Source of the DNA: Taudactylus pleione
Taxonomy: Eukaryota > Chordata > Amphibia > Anura > Myobatrachidae
DNA length: 64,000 nucleotides
Reading direction: 5' to 3'
Assembly (NCBI GenBank): GCA_031769625.1
Contig: JAUIMM010001030.1
Location: 969,501 to 1,033,500 of the forward strand
Position 1 is the stretch's first letter. Each line of letters begins with the position of its first letter. Shown here in pieces: positions 19,683 through 30,326 of this stretch. Under the pieces are notes generated by a model, which was not told where the DNA came from, did not search any database, and saw only the letters and a list, made by a program, of their open reading frames with translations. The translations under genes were made by a program, and so were the position numbers.

Positions 19683-22600
19683 ATAGCCTGTATGGCTGAC
19701 CGGCAGGCTGTGACTGATAAGCACATGTGTGTACTCACTGTAGATGGCAACCGAGTAGAGGCACTGTTAGACTCTGGTAGCTTGGTGACATTTATAAAAG
19801 CTGAGCTGGTGAACCCCTTGCAGCGTGAGGGGAAAACTGTTGGTGTGACCTGCATACATGGGGATACTCGATATTATGTTACTGCCGAGGTGAACATCGA
19901 GACACCATGTGGTTCTGCTATAGTTTCTGTAGGTTTGGTACATGGTCTGATGTACGATGCAATATTGGGGAGAGACTTTGCTCACTTCTGGAAGTTGTGG
20001 GAAAGCCGTTTTGTTCCAGAGGTGAACAACCCCGATCCATTTGAGAAGGTTGTCGATGTAGTGGAGGAGGGAGTTTCTTCTGAGTCAGAGTTATTCCCTT
20101 TTTCTACTATGATTGGCGAACTAGAGAATGCGGAGCGTGACGGTGGCCCACCAACTGATGTGCCTCCCATTGAGGTGGGAAGTGTTGTTGGGCCAGGTGA
20201 TCATCTGCCTGATTTAGAGGTCAGAAGAGAGGTCTTTGCCGTGGAGCAGTTGAATGACCCTACTCTGGTAAAAGCCAGGGAGAATGTAAAAGTAGTTGAT
20301 GGTAAACCAGTAGACCCTGATAGTCCTTTGTCCTATCCCCACATGGCAATGTGGCAGGATTTGTTATATCAGGAGACTAAGAAGGGGGAAGATGTTGTGG
20401 AACAACTAATAGTTCCCAAAGCCTACCGAAGAACAGTGTTGGATCTGGCCCATGGTCATATAACGGAAGGCCATCTAGGGGTAGAGAAAACCACTGAGCG
20501 AATAATGCAGAGGTTTTTCTGGCCCGGGCTTCATAAAGAGGTATCTGACTTTTGCGCATCCTGCCCTGAGTGTCAGTATCATGCTCCCAGGCCACATTTT
20601 AAGGGTCCACTAGTTCCATTGCCTATCATAGAGGTGCCGTTTGAAAGAATAGCGATGGATTTGGTTGGACCCTTAATGAAGTCTGCCAGGGGACACCAGT
20701 ATATTCTGGTCATAATGGATTACGCTACCAGGTACCCGGAAGTGATCCCGTTGCACAATACGTCAACCAAGACCATTGCCAGAGAGCTAGTTCATGTCTT
20801 TAGCAGGCTGGGTATACCTAAGGAGATACTAACTGACCAGGGTACACCGTTTATGTCCAAAGTCATGAAAGAGTTATGCCGCCTGTTCAAAATCAAACAG
20901 TTAAGAACTTCGGTTTATCACCCCCAAACCGATGGGCTGGTCGAGAGGTTTAACAAGACGTTAAAACACATACTTAGGAAAGTGGTCGACAAGGATGGTA
21001 GGGATTGGGACTACTTATTGCCGTATTTATTGTTGGCCATAAGAGAAGTTCCCCAGTCCTCCACCGGGTTTTCACCCTTCGACTTGTTGTATGGGAGGCA
21101 CCCAAGGGGGTTACTAGACATTGCCAAAGAGACATGGGAGGGGCAGTCTAGTCCTTACAAAACGGTGATTGAGTATGTTTCTCAAATGCAGGAGAGAATT
21201 GCTGCGGTAGTGCCGATAGTGAGAGAGCACCTGGAACAGGCTCAACAGGCACAGCAGAGGGTATACAACCGCAATGCTCGGTTACGCAGCTTTGCTCCTG
21301 GGGACAGAGTGTTAGTATTGGTTCCCACTGTGGAAAATAAACTTTTGGCTAAATGGCAAGGGCCCTTTGAAATCTTAGAAAGAGTGGGGCAGGTCAATTA
21401 TAAAGTTTACCAGCCGGGGAAAAGAAAGCCGGAGCAGATATACCATATAAATCTGTTAAAGCCCTGGAAAGATAGAACGGTACTGTCGGCCGTCCGAGAC
21501 CCTCCAGTAAGTCCAGGGCCCTTAGTTCCCGAAGTGACAGTGGCAAAAACCCTGTCGGCAATTCAACAACAAGAGGTCAAGGAGTTTCTGATTAGAAATA
21601 GGGTGCTGTTCTCTGACGTACCTGGGAAAACCTCGGTCATTAAACATGACATCATCACTGACCCAGGGGTTAAAGTTAATCTAAAGCCCTATAGGTTACC
21701 AGAAGCACAAAGAGAATCGGTGTCGAAAGAAATTAAAAATATGCTAGAGTTAGGGGTTATTGAAGAATCACATAGTGAATGGTCAAGTCCCATTGTGTTG
21801 ATTCCAAAGCCCGACGGGAGTGTGCGTTTCTGCAATGACTTCCGAAAGTTGAACAGTGTTTCAAAATTCGATGCCTACCCGATGCCAAGAGTGGATGAAC
21901 TGATTGAGAGACTAGGGACGGCAAGGTATTTAACCACTCTTGACCTAACCAAAGGGTATTGGCAAGTACCGTTAACCGAGAGTGCCAAACAAAAGACAGC
22001 TTTTTCAGCGCCAGAGGACTTGTTTCAGTACAAGATGTTGCCCTTCGGGCTACATGGGGCACCTGCTACCTTCCAAAGAATGATGGACAGGATTCTAAGG
22101 CCCCATAGATGGTATGCGGCTGCTTATCTGGATGACGTGGTCGTTCATAGTCCTGATTGGCAGTCTCACTTACCCAGGGTACAAGCAGTGTTGGACTCCA
22201 TCTATAAGGCAGGTTTGACAGCCAACCCCAAAAAGTGTTGTCTAGGCATGGAGGGTGTAAAATATCTGGGATACACCATTGGCAGAGGCCTGATAAAGCC
22301 TCAGCTCAATAAAGTTGATGCCATACAAAACTGGCCACGGCCTCTGAATAAGAAGCAGGTGAGAGCCTTCTTGGGGATTACGGGGTACTACAGGAGGTTT
22401 ATACCCAACTTTGCCACCATGGCAGTCCCACTGACTGACCTGACCAAAGGCAAACAAAAAGTCATGGTAGAATGGAGTCCTGAGGCAGAGAAAGCTTTTC
22501 AGGAGTTGAAAGTAGCGTTGTGTTCCCAACCAGTCCTGATGACTCCTAATTTTGAAAGGGAATTCATAGTACAAACTGATGCATCAGAAGTAGGTATAGG

Positions 22601-22981
22601 AGCGGTCCTGTCCCAGAACAAGGAGGGTGAGGAACACCCTATTTTCTATCTTAGCAGAAAGTTGAATGTACATGAGAGAAACTATGCCACAGTGTAGAAG
22701 GAGGCATTGGCCATAAAGTGGGCATTAGAGGCTCTCAGGTACTACTTGGTCGGAAGAAAGTTCAAATTGATCACTGACCATGCCCCTCTGAAGTGGATGT
22801 CTGAAAATAAGGACAGTAATGCGAGAATTACAAGATGGTTCTTGGCGTTACAAACTTTTAAATTTTGAGTGGAACACAGGCCAGGAAGCCGGCTGGCCAA
22901 TGCTGACGCGTTGTCACGCGTTCATTGTTTGGGGGCTTCAGTTGTTCCGCCCCACAGGTCGAAACAAAGGGGGGATATGTG
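19683..22981 (+). pseudogene. Gypsy pol: protease-integrase-RT-RNase H
   Basis: A 1001-codon open frame (19692-22697) holds an aspartic protease (LLDSGSLVTFI), an integrase zinc-binding region (HLGVEKTTERIMQRFFWPGL, then CASCPEC), and an integrase core with FERIAMDLVGP, ILTDQGTPF and the Glu in DGLVERFNKTLK. Next come RT (VRFCNDFRKLN, LTTLDLTKGYWQVPL, FGLHGAPATFQRMMD, AYLDDVVVHS) and RNase H (FIVQTDASEVGIGAVLSQ). TAG at 22695-22697 truncates RNase H. A second stop (TGA) at 22866-22868 lies in the remainder, which ends with the usual NADALSR motif. All RT and integrase catalytic residues are visible, so decay is modest. The natural end is about 22981, at the LTR edge. Confidence 0.92.
22961..22977 (+). 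promoter_or_regulatory. Polypurine tract
   Basis: GAAACAAAGGGGGGATA lies directly before the LTR. It would prime plus-strand DNA synthesis. Confidence 0.75.
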
Positions 22982-23576
22982 ATAGGATGACTGGTAAAGT
23001 GGTCTGTGGCAGGTACATTTGTCCCAGATTCCTGTCTTTTGTGTTTTAAACCCCCAGGAGAAAGTCTGCAGTGTAGCAGGCTTGAGTTTCGACTTTTTGA
23101 AAAGCCGGTTTGGGACCTGGGGGTTGTGGGTGAGAGGAGAGGGAGGGCTCCACCCACGGCCACTCCAGGTTTTGGTTCTCGCAGCCTGGTAACAGGCTTG
23201 TTAGTTTTCCACCTGAGAGTGGCCAATATAAGCCTAGTGTGTTTAGGGCTGAGGTCTCACCTGGGAGAGCAGGCAGGGAGTTTGCTCAGAGACACTTGAA
23301 AATCCTATCTGTGAGTACTGTGCTGTGCTTTGTTGTTGGCGAGGGCATTAGGCCCTGCCAGGTTCTGGTAGTGAGGGAACTACCTGTGAAGTTAGTGCCC
23401 CGACAGGGCTAGGATTTATATTTATGTTTTCTTTATATTTCTGTCATTGTACAATAAAGACTGGCACCGACCAGCTTGTACTTGCATCCAGACTGGTGTG
23501 CTGCTTCCCTGCTGCTGTGTGTGTAAGGAAGGAGTCCTCTACCCAGGAGAGGGACCCCTAACCTAACTGTGTCACA
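22978..23576 (+). repeat. Gypsy 3' LTR
   Basis: The 599-bp LTR begins TGTGA and ends TCACA, a 5-bp inverted repeat with TG...CA ends. A CCAATATAAG promoter-like site is near 23223 and an AATAAA signal at 23453-23458. There is no matching 5' LTR in the window. Confidence 0.85.
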
Positions 23577-23601
23577 ATATATATATATATATATATATAT
23601 A
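23577..23601. repeat. (TA)n microsatellite
   Basis: This TA run lies between the Gypsy LTR end and the 3' end of PLE-C. Confidence 0.9.
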
Positions 23602-24010
23602 CGTCCAACAATGTCCCGGCACTCACTCGTTAATAATAAAAGTACTTGCGCTGGTGCCCTCCTAGGAACAAGGCTGTTCCAATACATAGGCAAAAACAAA
23701 CTGGCGGCACTCAGCGTCTTTTAAAAAATATCTTTTTAATCCAACGGCGTTTCGGGCGGGTGCCCGTTATCAAGGATATACAGACAATGAACACTTCACA
23801 TCTAGATATACCCAACAAACTCTATAATCAAGAACGGGATGCTACTCACCTGAGCCGCGCGGCCTCCCGACACTCACCGATTCAGTGCCCCATGGCAGCT
23901 GAGACACATCCCAGTGACGTCATCTGCCGCGCCACTCAGGTGACCACAGCCACGATCTCCCCTTCGTTGCCGTGGCAACCTAAAAACAAACATTACAACA
24001 TCTTTAATAC
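23602..24010 (-). repeat. PLE-C 3' pLTR
   Basis: The first 230 bp match 27587-27816. Beyond that it contains CAGTGACGTCATC near 23910 (a CRE-type TGACGTCA) and CGTTGCCGTGGCAACC near 23967 (an X-box-like palindrome). A donor-like CAGGTGAGTAGC is on the minus strand near 23843-23854. The inner boundary near 24010 is uncertain. Confidence 0.65.
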
Positions 24011-24265
24011 ACAGTTACATACACAAATAAAGTACATAAATCACACCTTTGATAAGCAGCATTATATAAGCTCTATCTTTTCCTTTGGTTACAAGCGTAT
24101 TATCTATTATAGCATGGAAGGCCCACTTACTATACCTCCTTTACCTTGTATTTCAATAATCCTCATACAGCAAAGCTGTTATAGAACAAAATGTTAGCTC
24201 AATCCATACAATAGTATAATCAAAGAGCTTGATTTTAAAGGATATTAAGATAATTTATAGAAAAT

Positions 24266-26555
24266 TTATAGAAAACAGTGAAGGCCCAGTGTCTCATTAA
24301 GGCCTCTCGGGGCCATAGTGTCCAGCCTAAAAATCCATCTGGATTCAGTCTGTAACAGTGCCCTACCTCTATTACCGCCTCTAATGTTATATGGTATATG
24401 GTCAATTATTCTTGACCTCAAATCTGCCACTCCGTGTTTTGCCGTTAAAAAGTGCTTAGCCACTGGCTGCTCGCTAGTACCTAGGTTTAATGCCGCCCTA
24501 ATCGCGGACCTATGGAGCACCATGCGTTCCTTAAATTGCCTCTCTGTCTTGCCCACATAGTGTAGGCCACATGGGCAAGACAGGAGGTACACCACATACG
24601 TGGTGCTGCATGTCACTGCATGTTTAATGGAATATTTGGATCCTGTGTAAGGGTGATGGAAAGTATCGCCTATCATTGCTCCTCTGCACGTAATACATCC
24701 TAGACAATGGGAGTACCCCTTTCTTTGGCTCAAAAAATTTTGTGGTTTATTAGCATTTTTAAGCTTAGCCACGTCTAATTTGACCAGTCGATCCTTGAGG
24801 TTGCGCCCTCTCGTATAACTAGGTAGTAAACGTGCATTCAATAATTCAGGTAGCTCTTGTTCAGTATTCACTATTGGCCATAGTTTTTTGGCAATCCTAG
24901 TTGTGGTGACAGTATTTGTATTAAACCTATTGACCCAAGGAATCACCCTAGGTGATTCACCTATGTTAGTCTTAGGTTTTAATAGCGTCTCCCTGGGTAA
25001 TTGCATGACGTACTCTTTAGTCTGCAAAAGGTGCTCCTTTTTGTACCCCCTACTAACAAATTTTGTTACCATTTTATCCATCTCATTGTCTAATTGCCCT
25101 GCATCACTAGTGATTCTGCGTACCCTCAACAATTGTGAATAAGGTAACCCACAACGTAATGGTTGAGGGTGGCAACTAGTTCTGTGAAGAATCGTATTTC
25201 TATCCGTTACCTTAGTGTAAATGGACGTATGTAGTATCCCTTCAAATTGTTTGATCTTAACATCTAGGAAGTGTATCTCCTCCTCTGAAATAGTGAAGGT
25301 CAATTGAACCTCATGTCCCGTATGGTTGCGTTTATTAAGGACACTTTCTAAGTCCTCTTTGGTACCTGACCAGAATATTAAAAGGTCATCTATAAACCTA
25401 TGATAAAGCAACAGATGACTAGAGAAACTAGGCAATAGGAGGAACTTCTCTTGTTCAACCTGATAAATATAGGCGTTGGCATATGATGGGGCCACATTGG
25501 ACCCCATCGCACACCCCGCCAGTTGTAGGAAGAACCTATTGTCGTAAATAAAGTAATTTCTTTCAAGAATTAACAGTAACAATTTAAGGAACAAACGTAT
25601 GGGCGGTCCCTTATAGAATGGATTATCTCTAATCAGATAGTCGACCGCCTCAACACCTTGCTTGTGTGGGATGGAAGTATATAAACTTGTGACATCCGCA
25701 CTGCAAAGCAAGGTGTGAGGGGGTACTCTACCTAACTCATTGAGTCTTGTTAGTAAATGAGACGTGTCCTTCAAATAGGATGGGATCTTCTGTACACAAG
25801 GGTTTAAATATCCATCTATATAGACAGAGATGGGTTGGTAAAGGGATCCCCTTGACGATATGATCGGCCTCCCTGGGGGTCTATTAACCCCTTATGGACC
25901 TTGGGTACTGTATAAAAAATTGGTGTAGCAGGGTGATCAACTGTTAGAATACTCGCTATGTCCGCTGCAATTTCACCCTCACCTACTGCTGTTTTCAAGA
26001 TTTGGTCCAACTCATTTTTAAATTCTTTAGTGGGATCCCTTGATAATTTGTTATAAATTTTAGTAACTGACAACTGCCTCATACATTCCCTGTCGTAATT
26101 GTCGATATTCTGGACAACTACCGAGCCGCCTTTGTCTGCTTTCCTTATCATTATATCAGCCTCTTCTCCAAAGCCAGTAATGCCCTATACTCATTCTTGG
26201 AGAGATTGTTGGTATATTTAGTTTTGGGCGGTGATGCGCTAACTTGTTGGTCTAAAAGTCTGGAGAAGGTCTTTATGGATGGATTAATGGTCATCGGATC
26301 GAATTTAGATCTCTGTTTAAATTTCTGGAATGATTTTCGTATGGACGTGCTGATCACTTCTGGTGGTCCTCGTGCAGCCTGTGGTTTTTTACCATAATAA
26401 TCTTTTAAACGGAGGGTCCGATTTAATTTGAAGGTATCAACTGTCCATTGGAAGGCAGCAGGTTTCTCAGTTGGGATGAATGATAATCTTTTCGACAGAA
26501 CTCGAATCTCTATGTCAGTTAAAGGTTTATTGGAGATATTAAACACGGTGCTCAT
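24266..26555 (-). pseudogene. PLE-C reverse transcriptase / GIY-YIG endonuclease
   Basis: The ORF lies in three frames: 26555-26151, 26151-25816 and 25774-24266. It starts MSTVFNISNKPL. RT motifs are MIRKADKGGSVVVQN, PIFYTVPKVHKG, LQLAGCAMGSNVAPSYAN and RFIDDLLIFWSG. The linker has YSHCLGCITCRG (Cys cluster) and FHHPYTGSKYSIKH. The nuclease signature is YVVYLLSCPCGLHYVGKTER and the end is TMAPRGLNETLG. Breaks are one shift near 26155 and one near 25890. The ATG overlaps the ORF1 stop as ATGA (26552-26555). The 502-codon C-terminal piece with the RT active site and nuclease is uninterrupted. Confidence 0.9.
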
Positions 26556-27376
26556 TTCCTCCGTGGGGGTCTCTTGGTTGTTACCTTGCCTCTGGCACTG
26601 TTTGCCTCGCCTCGTTCTTCTTGTGGAGCTGCCCCCATGGGCATATGGGCTCTGGTCCCTAAAGGGAGTCGTGGACTATGAGATACTGTAGGCACTGGGT
26701 TATCAATATCACTCAAAGAAGTGCTTGAACCACTTGTTGGCATCATTCTCCATGTGGGTCTGCGGGATCTCTTATTCCATCTGGGTATATTGGTTCTAGA
26801 TGTTTCACTAAGCCATGAGTAGACTCATCTGTGCTGATAATCATTCTGAACTTTAGCAAGCTTTTCTTTTTTAAAACGAATAAGATCTATTTTATAGCGC
26901 TCAATTTGTTGTTGCATTTTCTCAAGCCAATTCGTTTGTTGGTCCCCCTCCAGGGTGGCTCTATGGGTTACTTCAAAACTAACAATTTTATCCTTGGTAT
27001 CTTTTAACTCCTTTGCTGATTCCTCTATTAGGAGCAGCATTAAGTCCATAGAGCACTTATTAAGGATCGATATCCATCGATGGCAAAAGTTCACATTATA
27101 TCTCCCAATTGTTGGTATGTTGCGAATGCGGAACCCACGCCGGATCTGCTTTTCTTTGAAGTAATTACACAATGATATTTCATGGTACAAAAAGTCCAAT
27201 TCACGTTTTCTTAATCTGTACCATTCTTTATATAATTCCTCCTTAGGTGTGACATATCCCTCATCAAACAAGGGTTCCTTGAACAAAATCGCTTCAGCCT
27301 TCAAGTCTGAATAGCTGAAAGTTTCACTGACTTCTATATGGGCAAAAGGATTAGGTTGCGCTGCTGCTTCATCCAT
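26552..27376 (-). pseudogene. PLE-C ORF1
   Basis: A frame from ATG at 27376 to TGA at 26552 (275 codons) is interrupted by one TGA at 26825-26827. Residues 47-110 read KELYKEWYRL-like charged helix, then RRGFRIRN and HRWISILNKCSMDLMLL. The pattern is shared with PLE-A ORF1 (W88 region) and PLE-D ORF1. Residues ~150-180 (IERYKIDLIRFKKEKL) look like coiled coil. The C-terminal third is basic and Pro/Arg-rich. No known domain is recognised. The junction ATGA with the RT ORF suggests coupled translation by termination-reinitiation; this is inference. Confidence 0.72.
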
Positions 27377-27586
27377 CTTACTTATGAGAAAAAACCAGAA
27401 ACAATAGAGCCTTGCTTGTGCTGCTTATACTCCTATGGTACTCAAATCCTTTAAATCCTTGCAGTTTTACACATTACTGTGTCAGTTTCAGGGGAATGAT
27501 AATACCTCCTGTTGGTCTCTTAAATCCGTTTGCGGTATCTTGGACTGGATGGCTGCGCACACAGTGTTGGCAGCCTCCTATACACA

Positions 27587-27816
27587 CGTCCAATAATGTC
27601 CCGGCACTCGCTCGTTAATAATAAAAGTACTTGCGCTGGTTCCCTCCTAGGAACAAGGCTGTTCCAATACATAGACAAAAACAAACTGGCGGCACTCAGC
27701 GTCTTTTAAAAAATATCTTTTTAATTTCCACAGTGTTTCGGGCGGGTGCCCGTTATCAAGGATATACAGATAATGAACACTTCACATCTAGATATACCCA
27801 ACAAACTCTATAATCA
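27587..27816 (-). repeat. PLE-C 5' pLTR (partial)
   Basis: This is a direct copy of 23602-23830 with few differences, cut off at 27816 where PLE-D starts. Confidence 0.85.
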
Positions 27817-28710
27817 GTTGACGCACTGAGGTGCGTCCTGGCACGACCAGCTGCGACTGCTAGCTGTGCACGAGGCAGGTATGTACATTGATGCAGTATA
27901 AAGCTTGGTAAGGTTTACATTGAACACAGAAAAAAGGTGATTTGCCCCCCAGCACACTGCAGCAAAAACAATACTTAAATCCTACATGATAATAGAGATT
28001 CAGAGGTATTAGTTACATACATTTGCAAATATATGAATAAGCGCCAGGCCAATCGTCAAGGCTCCTATATACTGGCGTCCCTAACATAAAGGTGTTCACG
28101 TCCTAGCAAAAGCAATACTTAAATCCTACATGATAATAGAGATTCAGAGGTATTAGTTACATACATTTGCAAATAGCAAAAACAATACTTAAATCTTACA
28201 TGATAATAAAGATTCAGAGGTATTAGTTACATACATTTGCAAATAGCAAAAACAATACTTAAATCCTACATGATAATAAAGATTCAGAGGTATTAGTTAC
28301 ATACATTTGCAAATTAGCAAAAACAATACTTAAAGCCTACATGATAATAGAGATTCAGAGGTATTAGTTACATACATTTGCAAATAGCAAAAACAATACT
28401 TAAATCCTACATGATAATAAAGATTCAGAGGTATTAGTTACATACATTTGCAAATAGCAAAAACAATACTTAAAGCCTACATGATAATAGAGATTCAGAG
28501 GTATTAGTTACATACATTTGCAAATTAGCAAATACAATACTTAAATCCTAGGTTTACATGTTTATGCTGTAGGTGTTAGATGTATTGCTTATATATATCT
28601 TGATAACAGTGAGACTGTCACCGAAACGTCGATACTGAGGATGTTATAATACAAGCTATTTTTCTACTTTTGCAAAAACCTCTGAGTGCCATTCCTATTT
28701 CTTCTATTAT
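27817..28710 (+). repeat. PLE-D 5' pLTR, interrupted
   Basis: The parts 27817-27919 and 28551-28710 match 33185-33438. The hairpin TTGATAACAGTGA...TCACCGAAACGTCG is at 28599-28632. A donor-like GCAGGTATGT is near 27869. The left end lacks the CRE/X-box part that the other copy has. Confidence 0.82.
27920..28550 (+). repeat. Inserted block of ~70-bp tandem repeats
   Basis: GGTTTACA flanks both sides (27912-27919 and 28551-28558), so this is an insertion into the PLE-D pLTR. It holds about eight copies of a ~70-bp unit starting AGCAAAAACAATACTTAAAT and ending CATACATTTGCAAAT. The first copy is separated by a unique stretch (28035-28105). No coding sequence or clear terminal repeat is seen. Confidence 0.78.
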
Positions 28711-28966
28711 TGTTGCGGAATATTTCCGTATTGGACTGTGGACACCGGGGTGCTTGTTATATTATTTGAGTGCCGGACCTGTTTGGATATATTGGAATCG
28801 GGTTCAGTCATTGGACTTTGCCTGGATTTGTCAAGGCACCATGGAATAGAGGATTTGATTACTGGACCAGCAATAAACTTTTTGTTGCAACATACAGCAC
28901 TTGTGAGAACATTGTTTCTTTTTTATGATCCTGTATCAACGTTGTGCGTTTGATTGAGATATTAAT

Positions 28967-30326
28967 ATGGCAGAGGGATTTCATATTCCAGTTATGCCCC
29001 AAGGGGAAATATTGAGCTTTACTGATGAACAAATTAATCAGATTTTGGTCACAGGAGATGCATACACTCTTGAACAATCGGATTTCTGTGAGGACTTATA
29101 CCAGGGATTGCTAAAGTTGAAAAAACGAGAGATTGACTATATGTTACATGGTTTGACATTGTCAGACTATTATAGGGATAAATACATGGCTGATACAATC
29201 ATGAATTTTGTCGCAGATGGATAGCTATCCTCAATAAATGTTATTTTGACCTCATGATATTAGTAGTGGAGGAGGCTTCCTAGGAATTAGATCTAGTGAA
29301 AACTAAGATTGCGACATTTGAGTTAGCAAATCTGATAGGGAAACGCAGGGGGGGTTTCCGTCTGCCTGGAAACCCCCCTCCCCAGCCCACACCATGACCA
29401 CAATAGAAATAGTAATGTAATAGAATTTTACTAGTGCTGCATGTTCTTCACAGTATCACAAATGAACTAATTAGCACCACCTGTGGATCTTTTAACATGT
29501 ATCAGTCAGTAATAAATAACCTGTGCACCAACTAGGAGATCTGGAAAACATTCACTGTTAGGGATGTACTGCTATAGAGCCCAATATGTACATATATGTC
29601 CAGGGCAGTGCTAGGTTATTCTGCTGCTCCCCCAGACTCCCGGACTTGCTCCCATGCTCTGGAATGGTGAGCACATCTAAAGTAAAAACATTCAGCTCAG
29701 GCAGGATGGCTCTACTGCCGCATATAATGGCTTACTGTGATCGCTGGTCCTCTATATGCTGGAATTTTGACACACAATATACTTTGTGTGACGCATATTA
29801 AAGCTGGTTAAGTGTTAATTCTCCCCTCTTCATGGACTGGCCACACTCACTCTAAAATCAAACATTTGGAAACCCCCCTCTAGAAATCCTGCGTTTGACA
29901 CTGAATCTGGCCACATTACAAGCGGACCAATCTACGCAATGGCTTACCAAGCTACAAGCTCAATGTGAGAAATATCACCAAGATCTCATTAGGTTTAAAA
30001 GAATGAAGCGCAGTAAGGTGATATAGGACTACGAGGATAACCGGGTTTACCGGTGGATACAAGGAGGTGAACCACATAAAAATAGAAAGAGATTTCAGAG
30101 AAACTATAATTATAGAATGCAACAAGGACCTAAATACGGAACAGATATACATACATCCCAAAGTGACAGTGACTTTATGGTGTCAGAGAATGAGGAAAAA
30201 GGTACACAGAGTCTCCCTTTAGGGGTAAGATCAGAAACCCCAAACCTACATCCAAATGCACACATACGAGGAGAGGGGATCAAGCGAAGAGGGGTCGGAC
30301 GTCCCCCACTGAGGAAGCGCAATTAA
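28967..30326 (+). pseudogene. PLE-D ORF1, broken
   Basis: It starts MAEGFHIPVMPQGEILSF (28967-29224) with LKKREIDYMLHGLTLSDYY, matching the helical region of PLE-C ORF1. A +1 shift near 29216 moves to a frame reading RRWIAILNKCYFDLMIL, which ends in TAG at 29281-29283. The hAT-like insertion splits the gene at 29335-29903. It resumes as NLATLQADQSTQWL and RWIQGGEPHKNRK, and ends RPPLRKRN at 30326. The RT ORF starts in another frame across this end. Function unknown; the shared motif with PLE-A and PLE-C is the main evidence that it is a real protein family. Confidence 0.72.
29335..29903. mobile_element. Short hAT-like element carrying one satellite monomer
   Basis: AATCTG flanks both ends (29329-29334 and 29904-29909) and restores PLE-D ORF1 similarity. 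The right terminus reads TAGAAATCCTGCGTTTGACACT and the left begins TAGGGAAACGCAGG with an adjacent hairpin (GGTTTCC...GGAAACC). At 29729-29800 it contains one copy of the ~73-bp monomer that makes up the 46719-56345 array (ACTGTGATCGCTGGTCC, TATGCTGGAATT, GACACACAATA). The sequence after the monomer, CATATTAAAGCTGG, also follows the last monomer of the array. Confidence 0.72.

Larger units (their letters stand above)
18681..23576 (+). mobile_element. Gmr1-like Ty3/Gypsy retrotransposon, 5'-truncated
   Basis: The element carries gag, protease, integrase, RT and RNase H in that order, then a polypurine tract and a 3' LTR. Integrase before RT is unusual for Ty3/Gypsy and defines the Gmr1-like group. 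The 5' LTR and gag start are missing; the element begins abruptly at the PLE-B junction. Confidence 0.88.
23602..27816 (-). mobile_element. PLE-C: Penelope-like element, near complete but mutated
   Basis: On the minus strand the order is a partial pLTR (27816-27587), a short leader, ORF1, the RT-endonuclease ORF, a 3' UTR and a pLTR (starting at 23602 on the plus strand). The pLTRs share about 230 bp beginning CGTCCAA, in direct orientation, with the hairpin TTGATAACGGGC...GCCCGAAACG at 23741-23775 and 27728-27761. The copy at 27587-27816 stops abruptly at ATAATCA, where PLE-D begins. Confidence 0.88.
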
